DNA of 58,600 nt from CAZMGG01 sp964565715 (GTDB taxonomy: Bacteria > Planctomycetota > UBA1135 > UBA2386). Below are positions 27,547 to 39,864 of this stretch, one piece after another. Made by a program: the position numbers and the translations under genes. The stretch covers positions 1 through 58,600 of the forward strand of contig CAZMGG010000019.1 in NCBI GenBank assembly GCA_964565715.1, in the 5' to 3' direction. Position 1 is the first letter of the stretch, and every line of letters begins with the position of its first letter. A model generated the notes under the pieces. The model was given only the letters and a program-made list of their open reading frames with translations. It ran no database searches and was not told the origin of the DNA.

Positions 27547-27645
27547 GACGCGGCGGTCCTATCGGGCCGCGCGGGCTGGCCGCCTGAGGCCTGGTCCCGC
27601 TTTGGGATGGCCGGGGCGTCCCGGATCGGAACGGCGGCGGGCTGG

Positions 27646-30600
27646 CTACGGCACGAACACCACGTCCCGCACGTTGCCCAGGAGGAAGGGGCGTGCCGCC
27701 GCCGGGCGAAGCACCAGCACCTGGATCGACACCGATGCCCCCCAGCCCGCGGCCAGGTCTGGCGCCATGGTGGGGATGGTCACCGTGCCGGACAGGCCGA
27801 CGAAGCCGGAGCCCACGGTGAACGAGGCGGACGGCGGCACCAGGGCCACCATCTCTGCCGGCAGCAGCGCCGAGAGGTCGACGAAGGCGCGGGTGGTGGC
27901 CATCTGCAGCCCATAGAAGTCGCCGGGGTCGCTGGCGATGGTCAGGTCCTGCGGCACGAGCCCCGGCCAGACCAGCGGTCCGTCGAGGCGCGGCGAGGTC
28001 CCAGGCACGGCGCGCAGCGTCGAACTGGCGTCCCGGGTGCTCGCTCCGGTGACCTGCACGCCCGCGTGCGTCGCCCCGCTGCCGTTCTGCACCCGCAGCG
28101 TGCTCAGGGTGCCGCGGTTCTGGTAGACCACCGACTGGTTGGTCACGACGATCCCATCCATGCCCTGGGCGGTGACCGCCTGAAGTGCTACCTGTGGACA
28201 GTCGTCGATGCGGAGGGCGGTGGCCGTGGCGGCGACGGTCACGGTCACCTGATCGAGGACGACGACGTTGTCGCAGTTCACGACCTCGAGGCCGAACGGT
28301 CCACTGCCGGCGCCCACCTGCAGCCCGTACACGGCGACATCGGGGTTGGCCGGCATGTCGCGGATCTGCAGCGGGCCGAGCGTGGTGTCGATCAGGATGG
28401 GACCGCTGCCGTCGGCCATGATGCGCACGGGCTTGTTCAGCACGAAGGCCGGATACGTTCCGGCAGCCACCACGATCCGGTTGCCGGGGCTCGCAGCGGT
28501 GACCGCGGCGGCGATGTCGGCGAAGCCGCCAGGTCCGACGAACAGGGCGTCGCCGATCTGCGGCTGCCAGGCCCGCGCCGAGATCTCGCCGAGCAGGCGC
28601 AGGGGACGGCTCGGCCGTTCATCGTAGATCTGGTACCAGTAGCGCTGCGTGCCGGTGAGCGGGCTGTCGGTGGCGGCATAGGCGGCGCCGGTGGTGGTGT
28701 TCCCGGTCGCCGTGATGCCTGGGCTGAAGATCGAGGTCAGCGGCCCGCCCTGGGTGGTGCTGCGGAAGACCCGGAAGCGCGTGGTGTCCACCTCGCGGGA
28801 CGTCTGGAACGCCAGGCCGATGCGGTACATGCCGGGCCGTGCCGACAGTGACGCCAGTTCGGTCCGCCCCTGACTGATCCAATCGACGATCCCATTGGGG
28901 TCCTCCTCGAAGGCCGCGCCGCCCAGGTTGCCGTCGTAGTTGTAGAAACGATAGATGCGGGTCGGGCCGAAGGTCGTGATCACATTGCGGAACGGCGCCG
29001 CGCCGGTGTTGACGAAGTCGAGGTCGTGGAAGTTGCGCGAGGTGTCGTTCTCCAGCGACAGCAGCGCAGCCGAGCCGTTGGCCGGGAAGCCGGCGTTGCC
29101 GGCGAGCACGCCGTTGCTGAAGTCGTACGGCACCGGACCGAGGAAGGTCCCGGGCAGCAGGCGCACGCCGCCGCGGTCGGTGGGCGAGCGGTAGCCGTCC
29201 AGATCGCGCAGTTCGAACTCATTGCAGTGCAGCGTGCCGCGGACCTCCAGGCGCCAGGTGCCGCCCAGGTTCCCGGTGATGCGGCAGCGGTTGCCGGCCT
29301 GGCCGAACTGGGCCAGCGTGCCGGTGGTGCCGACGGCGATGCGCGAGCCGTGGCCGAGGCGCATGGTGCCGCCGGCCAGCTGACGCAGTTCGCCGTCGCA
29401 GGTGATCTGGACCGGTGCGAAGGTCGCCAGGTGCGGACCGAAGTCGAACAGCGATCCGTTGCCGATGGCGATGGTGGCGGCGCCCAGGGCGCCGTTGCTC
29501 CCCAGTCGCAGGCCGCCGCCCTGGATCTGCATGTCAGTGAACTGGACGAGCCCGCCGGGCTGCGTGGGCCTGATGGTGGCGGTGGTGGGCGGGTTGAACA
29601 GCACCGGCCGGTTCGGGACGAAGGAGGGCGCCGCGGTCCAGTCGTTGGCGCATTGGATGGCCGGCATCGGGCTGGCGGTCGTGGTGCCGTCCCAGAGCAC
29701 CGGCCCGGTGATGATCAGCGTGCCATTGCCGGAGAGGGTGCCGCCGGTCATGGAGTTGCTGCCGTTGAGGCGGAGGGTGCTGCCATTGGGCACGTCGAGC
29801 GTGCCACGGCGCAGTTCCAGGCCGCCCGCCACCGTGGCATTGGTGGCGGTGATGGTGCCGCCGATGGTGTCGATGCGGAGTCGACCGATCGTGCCGCTGC
29901 CGGACACCGTGCCGTTGCCATCGAGGATCAGGGTGCCGGTGCCGGTGGTGGATCCCTGCACGGTCAGGTTGCGGTTGATGCGGTTGTCGCCCTGGCTGGC
30001 ATCGACGACGCCGGTGCCGCCGACGATCAGGTCACGTTGCACGACCAGGGCGACCGGTGGCGTGTGGAAGGTGCCGTTCACGGTCAGGTCCTGCTGCACC
30101 GTGAGGCTCTGCACCTGCATGACCACGTTGCTGGCGTTGCCGACGCTGGCGATCCGCAGGTTGAGGGCGGCGGCGGTGACGGTCTGGGTGCCGGTGCCGG
30201 TGAATTCGACGCTGCCGGCGCTCGGCTGGTAGCTGGCGTCGGAGGTCCAGTTGCCGCCGCAGCGGATGATCGCCGGGCCGTTGGCTTGCGTCACCGGCTG
30301 CGTGGTGGTAAGGGTGAGGTTGCCGCGTACGTCGAGGATGCCGGTAGTCGGGCTGAGCGAGGTGAAGCCCTGGCCGAGGAAGGTGGCACTACCGTTCACG
30401 GTCAGGGCACCCGTGCTCTGGCTGTTGGGGAGGGTGAGGAGCCCCCCCGACGAGGGTTGAAGGAGGCTGCCAGCGATGGTGCCCCACATGGTGTAGGTGC
30501 CGGTCAGTTCGGTGTCCGGCAGCCAGGATGGCGTTCCGCCGGTGCTGGCCTGGCCGGTGCCGTGCAGCTGGATGCGCGATCCGGCACCGGCCTGGAGGGT

Positions 30601-32445
30601 CCCGCCGGAGGAGAGGTTGCCGGCGAAGGTGTGCGTCCGACCCGGCCCCAGCGTCAGGGCGCCGCTCAGCGAGGCGTTGCCGTCGACATCGAGCAGCGCC
30701 GACGGGGCACTCAGTATCCCTGCGCCGCCGAGGGTGAACCCGCCAGCGATGTGCACCAGCGCCACGCTGGGAGCATCGACGTGACCGTGGACCACCATCT
30801 GGCCGCCGACGTCGATCAGGGCCGAACTGCAGTCGAGGCGGCCCAGGACCGTGAGATCGCCGGTGGTGATGACGTCCTGCGGGGTGCTGACCCGAGCGCC
30901 GGCGGCGACGGTCAGGTTCCGCCACACGAAGTCGGGTGTGCCGACGGTCGCGGTCTGTATCGGTGCCCCGTTGAACTCGATGTTGGCGAGGTCATTGCGG
31001 AAGGTGGCGGTGGCGGTCAGGTTCCCGCCCAGGCGGAACAAGGCGGGACCGTTGGTCAGGTTGGTGGCCTGCCGGAACTGCATCGTCAGATCGCCGCGCA
31101 CATCGAGGAGGCCGGTGGTCGGACCGACTGAGGTGATGCCCTGCCCTTGCAGCATGGCGTTGCCGTTGACGATGAGCTGGCCGGTGCTCTGCGTGTTGGG
31201 AAGGGTCAGCAGACCGGCGGCGCTGGTCTGGGTGAGGTTGCCGGCGACGGTGCCCCACATGGTGTATGTGCCGGTCAGCTCGGTGTCCGGGAACCAGGAC
31301 GGAGCGCCGCCCGTGGAGGCCTGACCGGTGCCGTGCAACTGGATGCGGGAGCCGGCCCCGACCTGCAGCGTCCCGCCGGATGCGAGAGTGCTGGCGAAGG
31401 TGTGGGTCCGGCCGGGGCCCAGGGTCAGTCTGCCGCTCAGGGACACGCTGCCGTCGGCATCGAGCAATGCCGCCGGCGCGTTGAGGATGCCGGCGCCGCC
31501 GATGCTCAAGGGCCCGAGGTGGTGCACGAGCGTGGCGGTCGGAGCATCGAGATGGCCGTTGACCAGGAGCTGGCCGCCGGTGTCGACCCGGGCGCCGCCG
31601 CAATCGAGGCGCCCTTGGATCACGAGATCACCGCTTGTGACGACGTCCAGCGGCGTGCTGACCCGCGAGCCCGAGTTGATGGTGACCGTGCGCCAGCGGA
31701 ATTCAGCGGTGCCCAGGGTCGCCGTCTGCGTTGGCGAGCCGTCGAACTGGATGTTGGCGAGGTCGTTGCGGAATGTCGCGGTGGCCGTCAGGTTGCCCCC
31801 GAGCCGGAACAGGGCGGGTCCGTTGGCCAGATCGGTGGCCTGCTGGAACTGCAGGGTGAGATTGCCGCGCACGTCGAGCAGGCCCGTGGCTGGACTGACG
31901 GAGGTGATTCCCTGTCCCTGCAGCACGGCGTTGCCGTTGACGGTGAGGTGGCCGGTGTTCTGCGTGTTGGGAAGCGTGATCACACCGGCGGCACTGGTCT
32001 GCGTGAGGTTGCCGGCGACGGTGCCCCACATGGTGTAGGTGCCAGAAAGCTCGACATCGAGGAAGGTGCAGCTGCCGCTGGTACTCGCGTTCCCCGTGCC
32101 CACGAGACGCAACAGACCCGCCCCCGTGCGAGTGCCCCCCAGCGAGCAGTTCTGGTGCACGGTCAGCGGCCCGGTCGGATCGATGTGCAACGTGCCGGTG
32201 TTGTTGAGCAGCAGCGCCCGGCAGGTCGCGTTGGCCGTGCCCGCCGTGCTCGGCGTGAAGGAACCGGTCGGCGCGTTGATCACCGCATCCTTGCCCTGGT
32301 CCGGCACGCCGTTCGTCCAGTTGCCTGGGTCGGACCAACCGTTGGAGACCTGCCCGGTCCAGGTCGTGGATTGGGCGACGAGCTGGCCGCTCGAGAGCAT
32401 CAGCCAGCCGGCCAGCAACAGTGCGAGTTTCCGTGCGGGCAACAC
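27646..32445 (-). CDS. Giant secreted beta-repeat surface protein
   Basis: About 1599 residues. The start is GTG at 32445, chosen because AAGGAGG lies six bases before it and the signal peptide (KLALLLAGWLMLSSGQLVAQ) begins there. The N-terminal half consists of near-identical units of 257 residues containing GTYTMWGTVAGNLTQTSAAG and ALFRLGGNLTATATFRNDLA, typical of right-handed beta-helix, autotransporter-like repeats. A later segment (ADIAAAVTAASPGNRIVVAAGTY) is a second beta-helix of pectin-lyase type. The final 100 residues resemble the shared C-terminal module. No catalytic motif was found; it is probably an adhesin or surface-coat protein. It lies 112 bp downstream of the kinase gene on the same strand. 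Confidence 0.8.
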   Translation of the reverse strand: MLPARKLALLLAGWLMLSSGQLVAQSTTWTGQVSNGWSDPGNWTNGVPDQGKDAVINAPTGSFTPSTAGTANATCRALLLNNTGTLHIDPTGPLTVHQNCSLGGTRTGAGLLRLVGTGNASTSGSCTFLDVELSGTYTMWGTVAGNLTQTSAAGVITLPNTQNTGHLTVNGNAVLQGQGITSVSPATGLLDVRGNLTLQFQQATDLANGPALFRLGGNLTATATFRNDLANIQFDGSPTQTATLGTAEFRWRTVTINSGSRVSTPLDVVTSGDLVIQGRLDCGGARVDTGGQLLVNGHLDAPTATLVHHLGPLSIGGAGILNAPAALLDADGSVSLSGRLTLGPGRTHTFASTLASGGTLQVGAGSRIQLHGTGQASTGGAPSWFPDTELTGTYTMWGTVAGNLTQTSAAGLLTLPNTQSTGQLIVNGNAMLQGQGITSVGPTTGLLDVRGDLTMQFRQATNLTNGPALFRLGGNLTATATFRNDLANIEFNGAPIQTATVGTPDFVWRNLTVAAGARVSTPQDVITTGDLTVLGRLDCSSALIDVGGQMVVHGHVDAPSVALVHIAGGFTLGGAGILSAPSALLDVDGNASLSGALTLGPGRTHTFAGNLSSGGTLQAGAGSRIQLHGTGQASTGGTPSWLPDTELTGTYTMWGTIAGSLLQPSSGGLLTLPNSQSTGALTVNGSATFLGQGFTSLSPTTGILDVRGNLTLTTTQPVTQANGPAIIRCGGNWTSDASYQPSAGSVEFTGTGTQTVTAAALNLRIASVGNASNVVMQVQSLTVQQDLTVNGTFHTPPVALVVQRDLIVGGTGVVDASQGDNRINRNLTVQGSTTGTGTLILDGNGTVSGSGTIGRLRIDTIGGTITATNATVAGGLELRRGTLDVPNGSTLRLNGSNSMTGGTLSGNGTLIITGPVLWDGTTTASPMPAIQCANDWTAAPSFVPNRPVLFNPPTTATIRPTQPGGLVQFTDMQIQGGGLRLGSNGALGAATIAIGNGSLFDFGPHLATFAPVQITCDGELRQLAGGTMRLGHGSRIAVGTTGTLAQFGQAGNRCRITGNLGGTWRLEVRGTLHCNEFELRDLDGYRSPTDRGGVRLLPGTFLGPVPYDFSNGVLAGNAGFPANGSAALLSLENDTSRNFHDLDFVNTGAAPFRNVITTFGPTRIYRFYNYDGNLGGAAFEEDPNGIVDWISQGRTELASLSARPGMYRIGLAFQTSREVDTTRFRVFRSTTQGGPLTSIFSPGITATGNTTTGAAYAATDSPLTGTQRYWYQIYDERPSRPLRLLGEISARAWQPQIGDALFVGPGGFADIAAAVTAASPGNRIVVAAGTYPAFVLNKPVRIMADGSGPILIDTTLGPLQIRDMPANPDVAVYGLQVGAGSGPFGLEVVNCDNVVVLDQVTVTVAATATALRIDDCPQVALQAVTAQGMDGIVVTNQSVVYQNRGTLSTLRVQNGSGATHAGVQVTGASTRDASSTLRAVPGTSPRLDGPLVWPGLVPQDLTIASDPGDFYGLQMATTRAFVDLSALLPAEMVALVPPSASFTVGSGFVGLSGTVTIPTMAPDLAAGWGASVSIQVLVLRPAAARPFLLGNVRDVVFVP
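30090..32045 (-). repeat. Tandem 771-bp repeat within the giant secreted protein gene
   Basis: The string GCCCCACATGGTGTA or a near match begins at 30481, 31252 and 32023, exactly 771 bp apart (257 codons). Units between these points are closely similar; the third copy in reading direction becomes degenerate towards about 30090. Exact period and near-identity at DNA level indicate recent unequal duplication and are a risk for assembly collapse. Confidence 0.85.
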
Positions 32446-32557
32446 CGAGCCTCCTTGGGGAGAAGGAATGCGCAGAGCTTGCATCGATCCCGGCGCCTTG
32501 TCCATCCGTCGGCGGAGCAACCTGCTCCTCGGATTCCCTGCACCGCACACACAACTC

Positions 32558-35226
<2,669 letters not shown>

Positions 35227-35230
<4 letters not shown>

Positions 35231-35802
35231 CGGCGCAGCTCCCGCTGCAGCCAGCTGCGGGCGAACAGCCAGTCCTTGTCCACGGTGCGCGGGGCCACGC
35301 CGAGCGCCAGCGCGCACTCGGCGATCGTCAGGCCGCCGAAGATCCGCAGGTCGACGATCCGTGCCATCCGTTCGTTGCGTCTGGCCAGGGCCTCGATGGC
35401 CTCGTGCAGCAGCAGCAGATCGATGCCGCCAGCGTCGTGCAGTTCGGCGAACTCGACCATCGTCACGCGGTCGCGGTCGCCGCCGCGGCGGGCGGCATGG
35501 CGCGCGCGGGCCTGGTCCACCAGCACGCGACGACATTCCTGGCCGAAGCAGGCCCGGAAGAACGTGCTGCCGCGGTCGGTGATCCGCGACTGGTCGACGA
35601 GACGCAGGAAGGCCTCGTGCACCAGGGCCGTCGGGTTCAGGCTGGCGCCGGGGCGCTCGTTGCTGGCGATGCGGGCGGCGAGGGCGCGCAGTTCGGGATA
35701 GTGGGCCGCCACCAGGGCCGCCACCGGCGTCGCTGGAGTGGCAGCAGCCAGGGCCGCGGTGAGGGCAGCGGAGGGGGCTGGGCGAGGCTCCTCGGAACCC
35801 AT
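35227..35802 (-). CDS. Planctomycete-type ECF sigma factor
   Basis: 191 residues from ATG at 35802. ALVHEAFLRLVDQ (region 2), FFRACFGQECRRVLVDQARAR in parts, and LTIAECALALGVAPRTVDKDWLFARSWLQREL (region 4 helix-turn-helix, shortened here) match the ECF subfamily that is paired with Ser/Thr kinases in Planctomycetota. It binds RNA polymerase and directs it to specific promoters. Its stop overlaps the kinase start, so the two are translated together. No anti-sigma factor is present; the kinase probably replaces it. The CDC-like lipoprotein gene diverges from it across 156 bp, making that gene a candidate target. Confidence 0.9.
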
Positions 35803-35958
35803 GCGGGGGAGGGTAGCCAGGCGGGTCCCGAAAATCGCCGGAATCGGTGCGTGAGACGGGCCCTTGCGGCCGCGGCTCTGTTGCAGCCGGCCGGCGGCGG
35901 CCCACGGTGGGTGCCTGACCGGGTCGGTGCATGTTCCAGAGCGATCCGAGAGGTTGTC

Positions 35959-37734
35959 ATGAATGCCACGTCGAAGGTTCCGTTCGCTGCGGCGGTTGCC
36001 GTGGCCGTGCTTGCGTCCTGCTCCGGCGGTGGTGGGGGAGGCGGTGGCGGACCGCAGCCGCCGACGCCGGGCGTCGGCGCCGATCCCGCCATCACCACCC
36101 TGATCCGGTCGGTGCCCGACCCCGCGGCCCCGGCGGAGCGGGACGAGCGCTCGGAGGTCTCCCGCCGCCAGGAGCCCGGCTTCGAGGTGGTCCGCACCAG
36201 GCGGATCTACTCGCACGGCGGGCAGGACTACCCGGTCCTGGCTCCCCATGGCGATGTCATCTACCCGGGCGCCGACGTCCAGGGCCGCAGCCTGCCCGAC
36301 GGCGTGCCCGATCCGATCACCGCGCCGCGCGGGCCGGGCGCCATCGCCATCACCAACACCACCGGCAGCGCGCTCGCCAGCGTGCAACTGGCCGAGGTGG
36401 GTCTGGCCTCGGTGACCGCGGCCCGCAACCAGATCATCGACAACCAGCCGTCGCGCTTCCCGGCCAACCTGACCGTCTCGATCGACCGCGTCCGCACCCT
36501 CGAGGAACTGCAGATCGAGGTCGGCGCGAGCGCGTCGTACCTGGGCGTGTTCCAGGCGTCGGCCAACTTCCAGTTCGAGTCTCGCCAGGACAACAAGGCC
36601 TTCCTGGTCACCCTGCGCCAGGATTTCTACTCGATCGCCTTCGAGCGGCCCTCCCAGCCGCACGACTTCTACGCGCCGGGCGTGACGCTGGCGCAACTCG
36701 CCGGCCAGGTCGGGCCGGACAACCCCGCCGGCTATGTCAGTGAGGTGACCTACGGCCGCGTCTTCTACCTGCTGGTGCAGGCCACCGACTCGCACGAGCA
36801 GATGCAGGCGACCCTGGAGGCCAACCTGCAACTGGGCGTGTTCGGCGGCGGCGCCAGCGGCGGCTTCCGCTACCTGACCGATTTCCACGGTCTCCGGGTC
36901 AGGGCCTACGCCTACGGCGGCGAGCAGGAGAACGTGCTGCAGTCGATCCTCGGCGGCATGCAGAACTGGCTGACTCTGCGCGACCGGCTGATCTCCGCCA
37001 GCGATCTGCGCCAGGCCCTGCCGGTGAGCTACAAGGTGCGCAGCCTCGCCACCGACGCGCTGATCAAGAACGACGTCAACGCCGACTACACCTACGAGGT
37101 GCGCAATGCACTCGGGCCGTCGGTGCCGACGCTGCTGAGCCCGGCGTCGGGCGCGACGCTGGACAACGGCTGCGGCGTCGATCCGAACCCGGTGGACTGG
37201 ACCTTCGACTGGAGCGACGTGACCGGCGCCGACCGCTACCAGCTTGAGATCACCAACAGCACGGGAGGCGTGTTCGCCGTGCACGAGACCAGCAACTCCC
37301 AGGACGGCCACCGCAGCATCGGCGCGCTGCGGTCCGCCGGCTGGAGCTGGCGCGTGCGGGCCCGGATCGGCGGGACCTGGCAGGCCTGGAGCGGGTCGCG
37401 CGGCTTCGTCCTGGAGGCGGCCAACAGCGACTGCCAGACCGGCGTCAAGCTGTGGAGCCACCCCAACTACACGGGTAGTTGGATCTGGATCGCGGTGACG
37501 GCGGAGAACCTGCAGAACGGGTTCGACCTGGAGCGACTGCGCTTCGACGACGACATGGACAGCTTCCAGATGTTCAACCTGCGGGGCGTGACCTTCTACG
37601 AGGACCCCTTGCGGGCGCCGTGGAACGGCGGGCGTCTGCGGCACTTCACGCGGTCGTCGCCGAACGTCGAGCAGGAGGGCTTCCGGGCCAACCGGGCCTC
37701 GGCGGGTCGGTTCGACCTGGGGCTGCCGTTCTGA
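35959..37734 (+). CDS. Cholesterol-dependent-cytolysin-like lipoprotein with Fn3-like and beta/gamma-crystallin-like C-terminus
   Basis: 591 residues from ATG at 35959 (GAGAGG upstream). Lipobox VLASC at 17-21, then a Gly/Pro linker. Residues 85-385 match the thiol-activated cytolysin core: VIYPGADVQG (100-109), RGPGAIAI, VSEVTYGRVFYLLV (260-273), VQ/EQMQATLEANL and LPVSYKVRSLATDALIKND (354-372), the block that ends domain 3 of CDCs and precedes the TDYVET-like segment. The undecapeptide and domain 4 are absent. Instead residues about 390-485 look Fn3-like (WTFDWSDVTGADRYQLEI) and 493-565 look like a beta/gamma-crystallin (VKLWSHPNYTGSWIWI, MFNLRGVTFYED). It may form pores in target membranes or serve as a surface pore precursor; self-association and target are inference. 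Confidence 0.82.
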   Translation: MNATSKVPFAAAVAVAVLASCSGGGGGGGGGPQPPTPGVGADPAITTLIRSVPDPAAPAERDERSEVSRRQEPGFEVVRTRRIYSHGGQDYPVLAPHGDVIYPGADVQGRSLPDGVPDPITAPRGPGAIAITNTTGSALASVQLAEVGLASVTAARNQIIDNQPSRFPANLTVSIDRVRTLEELQIEVGASASYLGVFQASANFQFESRQDNKAFLVTLRQDFYSIAFERPSQPHDFYAPGVTLAQLAGQVGPDNPAGYVSEVTYGRVFYLLVQATDSHEQMQATLEANLQLGVFGGGASGGFRYLTDFHGLRVRAYAYGGEQENVLQSILGGMQNWLTLRDRLISASDLRQALPVSYKVRSLATDALIKNDVNADYTYEVRNALGPSVPTLLSPASGATLDNGCGVDPNPVDWTFDWSDVTGADRYQLEITNSTGGVFAVHETSNSQDGHRSIGALRSAGWSWRVRARIGGTWQAWSGSRGFVLEAANSDCQTGVKLWSHPNYTGSWIWIAVTAENLQNGFDLERLRFDDDMDSFQMFNLRGVTFYEDPLRAPWNGGRLRHFTRSSPNVEQEGFRANRASAGRFDLGLPF

Positions 37735-37746
37735 CGCCCCGATGTC

Positions 37747-37782
37747 GCCCGGGCCGTGGCCGAACTGGTCCGTGGTCCGGGC
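37747..37782 (+). terminator. Terminator-like hairpin after the CDC-like gene
   Basis: GCCCGGGCC at 37747-37755 pairs with GGTCCGGGC at 37774-37782 (one G-U), with further pairing inside the loop. It is 12 bases beyond the stop codon at 37734. No U-tract, so the assignment rests on position and stem strength. Confidence 0.35.
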
Positions 37783-37941
37783 TCAGTCCTCGCCGTCGGG
37801 CCGCTGGGCGTCCCGCCACAACTCGCGGAAGTGCTCCTGGACCACGGGATGCAGCCCCGCCGCGAACTCCGGCGTCAGACCGTTCCTGCGGATCAGATGG
37901 ATCACGTCGGCCAGATCCTGCAGCCGGTGGGGCAACGGCGA
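37783..37941 (-). pseudogene. Remnant of a nucleotidyltransferase-like gene (C-terminal end only)
   Basis: The minus-strand translation ending at 37783 contains LPHRLQDLADVIHLIRRNG followed by LTPEFAAGLHPVVQEHFRELW. This matches the usual C-terminus of small nucleotidyltransferase-like proteins (typically APHRxxDLADVxxLI ... LDPxVxxxFxELW). The N-terminal two thirds, including the nucleotidyltransferase active site, are missing; upstream is unrelated sequence and then the fhs start. I read it as a decayed or truncated copy occupying the gap between the CDC-like gene and fhs. The remainder of this 300-bp interval shows no gene. Confidence 0.5.
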
Positions 37942-38047
37942 GGCCCGGAACGGGCGGGAAACCACGATTCCCGCCGCCGTCCCCACCCCGCCCTGGACCG
38001 CCGATGACCCAGGGCTATCGTCGCCGCCCCCCAGCCCGGATCGACCC

Positions 38048-39714
38048 TTGTCCAAGAACGACCTCGACATCGCCCGTTCCATCCCCCTGCGTCCGCTGAC
38101 CGAGGTCGCCCGCGTCATGGGCCTCTCTGCCGACGACCTGGTGCCCTACGGCCACGCCAAGGCCAAGGTGCGCCTCGACATCCTGAAGCAGCCGGAGACC
38201 CGCAAGCCCGGCAAGTACGTCGTGGTCACGGCCATCACGCCCACCCCGCTCGGCGAGGGCAAGACGGTGCACACCGTCGGCATCAGCCAGGCGCTCAACC
38301 GGATCGGCAAGCGCACTGCCTGCGTGATCCGGCAGCCATCGATGGGGCCGGTGTTCGGCATCAAGGGTGGCGCCGCCGGCGGCGGCTACAGCCAGGTGGT
38401 CCCGCCGGAGGAGATGAACCTGCACCTCACCGGCGACTTCCACGCGGTGACCGCGGCGCACAACCTGCTGGCGGCGTTCCTCGACGCATCGCTGTTCGCC
38501 GGCAATCCGCTCGGCATCGACGTCGACACGATCTCCTGGCGCCGGGTGATGGACATGAACGACCGCGCGCTGCGCGAGATCGAGGTGTCGCTGGGCGACA
38601 AGAACGGCACGCCGCGGCGTTCGGGCTTCGACATCACCTCGGCCAGCGAACTGATGGCGATCCTCGGGCTCAGCTCGGACCTGGCCGACCTGCGCAAGCG
38701 GATCGGCGCCGTGGTGGTGGGCTACGACAAGGCGGGCAAGCCGGTCACCGCCGAGCACCTGAAGGCCGCCGGCGCGATGACGGCGATCCTGAAGGACGCC
38801 ATCGAGCCCACCCTGATGCAGACGCTGGAGGGCACGCCGGCGCTGGTGCACACCGGGCCGTTCGCCAACATCGCGCACGGCAACAGCTCGATCGTCGCCG
38901 ACCGCATCGCGNNNNNNNNNNCGGCGCCGACATGGGCGCCGAGAAGTTCTTCAACATCAAGTGCCGGAACTCGGGGCTGCGGCCCGATGCGGCCCTGCTG
39001 GTGGCCACCGTGCGGGCGCTGAAGATGCACTCGGGCCGCTTCGAGATCGTCGCCGGCAAGCCGCTGCCGGAAGGCCTGCTGCAGGAGGACCTCGACGCGC
39101 TGGCTGCCGGCATCGGCAACCTGGAGAAGCAGATCGAGAACGTCAGGCTGCACGGCGTGCCAGTGGTGGTGGCGGTGAACCGCTTCCCGACCGACACCGA
39201 GGCCGAGATCGCCTTCGTCAAGGAGCGGGCGATGCAGGCCGGCGCGTTCGCCTGCCACGAGTCGCGGCTGTTCACCGAGGGCGGCAAGGGCGGCGAGGAG
39301 CTGGCCCACGCGCTGGTGGCCGCCGCCGACGAGCCCAACTCGTTCCGGCTGCTCTATCCGAGCGAGATGAGCCTGAAGGAGAAGATCGAGACCATCGCCA
39401 CCAAGGTCTACGGCGCCGACGGCGTCGACTTCAGCCCGGAGGCCGAGGCGCGGCTGCGCAGCTTCGAGGAGCACGGCTGGGGCCGGCTGCCGGTGTGCAT
39501 GGCCAAGACCCAGTACTCGCTGAGCCACGATCCCAAGCTGAAGGGCCGGCCGCAGGGCTTCCGCTTCCAGGTGCGCGATGCGCGGGTGTCGGTGGGGGCG
39601 GGCTTCGTCTATCCGTTGGCCGGCGCGATCATGACCATGCCCGGGCTCGGCAAGGAGCCGGGCGGCACGCGGATCGACGTCGACCAGGACGGCAACATCG
39701 TCGGCATGTTCTAG
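38048..39714 (+). CDS. fhs: Formate-tetrahydrofolate ligase, interrupted by an assembly gap
   Basis: Reads from TTG at 38048 (MSKNDLDIARSIPLRPL) to TAG at 39714. The nucleotide-binding TPLGEGKT loop, the QPSMGPVFGIKGGAAGGGYSQV segment (shortened here) and GPFANIAHGNSS are intact. After ADRIA comes a run of 10 N, and the sequence resumes in GADMGAEKFFNIKCR. The family normally has about 13-18 residues there (LKL...VVTEAGF), so the true missing stretch is longer than the ten Ns and the total length is somewhat larger than drawn. The enzyme makes 10-formyl-THF from formate, ATP and THF in C1 metabolism. No ATG or clear ribosome binding site was seen near the start. Confidence 0.93.
38912..38921. 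other. Assembly gap, 10 unknown bases inside fhs
   Basis: Ten N characters. Comparing with the fhs family suggests about 40-55 bases were lost, so the ten is a placeholder, not a measured length. The reading frame across the gap cannot be confirmed from this sequence. Confidence 0.99.
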
Positions 39715-39768
39715 GGCGGCGGTGGTGGGCGCGTGCTGTGCAACCGGAGTTGCCAGTGCCGACCCGGG

Positions 39769-39864
39769 AGAAGTGGCGGTTCCCGACCCGGGCCCGTCTG
39801 CTTCGGAGGACCCGGCCGCTGGCAGGAGCTTCCCCTGTGGCAGGGGAGTTGCGTCGGGGGGGGC
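39769..39864 (+). ncRNA. Possible structured leader upstream of the small ORF-dsrE pair
   Basis: Shares ordered blocks with the leader at 16444-16565 (AAGTGGC, CGACCCGGGC, CGTCT, GGAGG, TGGCAGG, GCTTCCCCT). It contains the hairpin TCCCCTG (39831-39837), loop TGG, CAGGGGA (39841-39847), and a possible stem CCGGG...CCCGG spanning 39788-39814. It also repeats CCGACCCGGG twice. The following start codon is at 39865. Class unknown. Confidence 0.35.
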
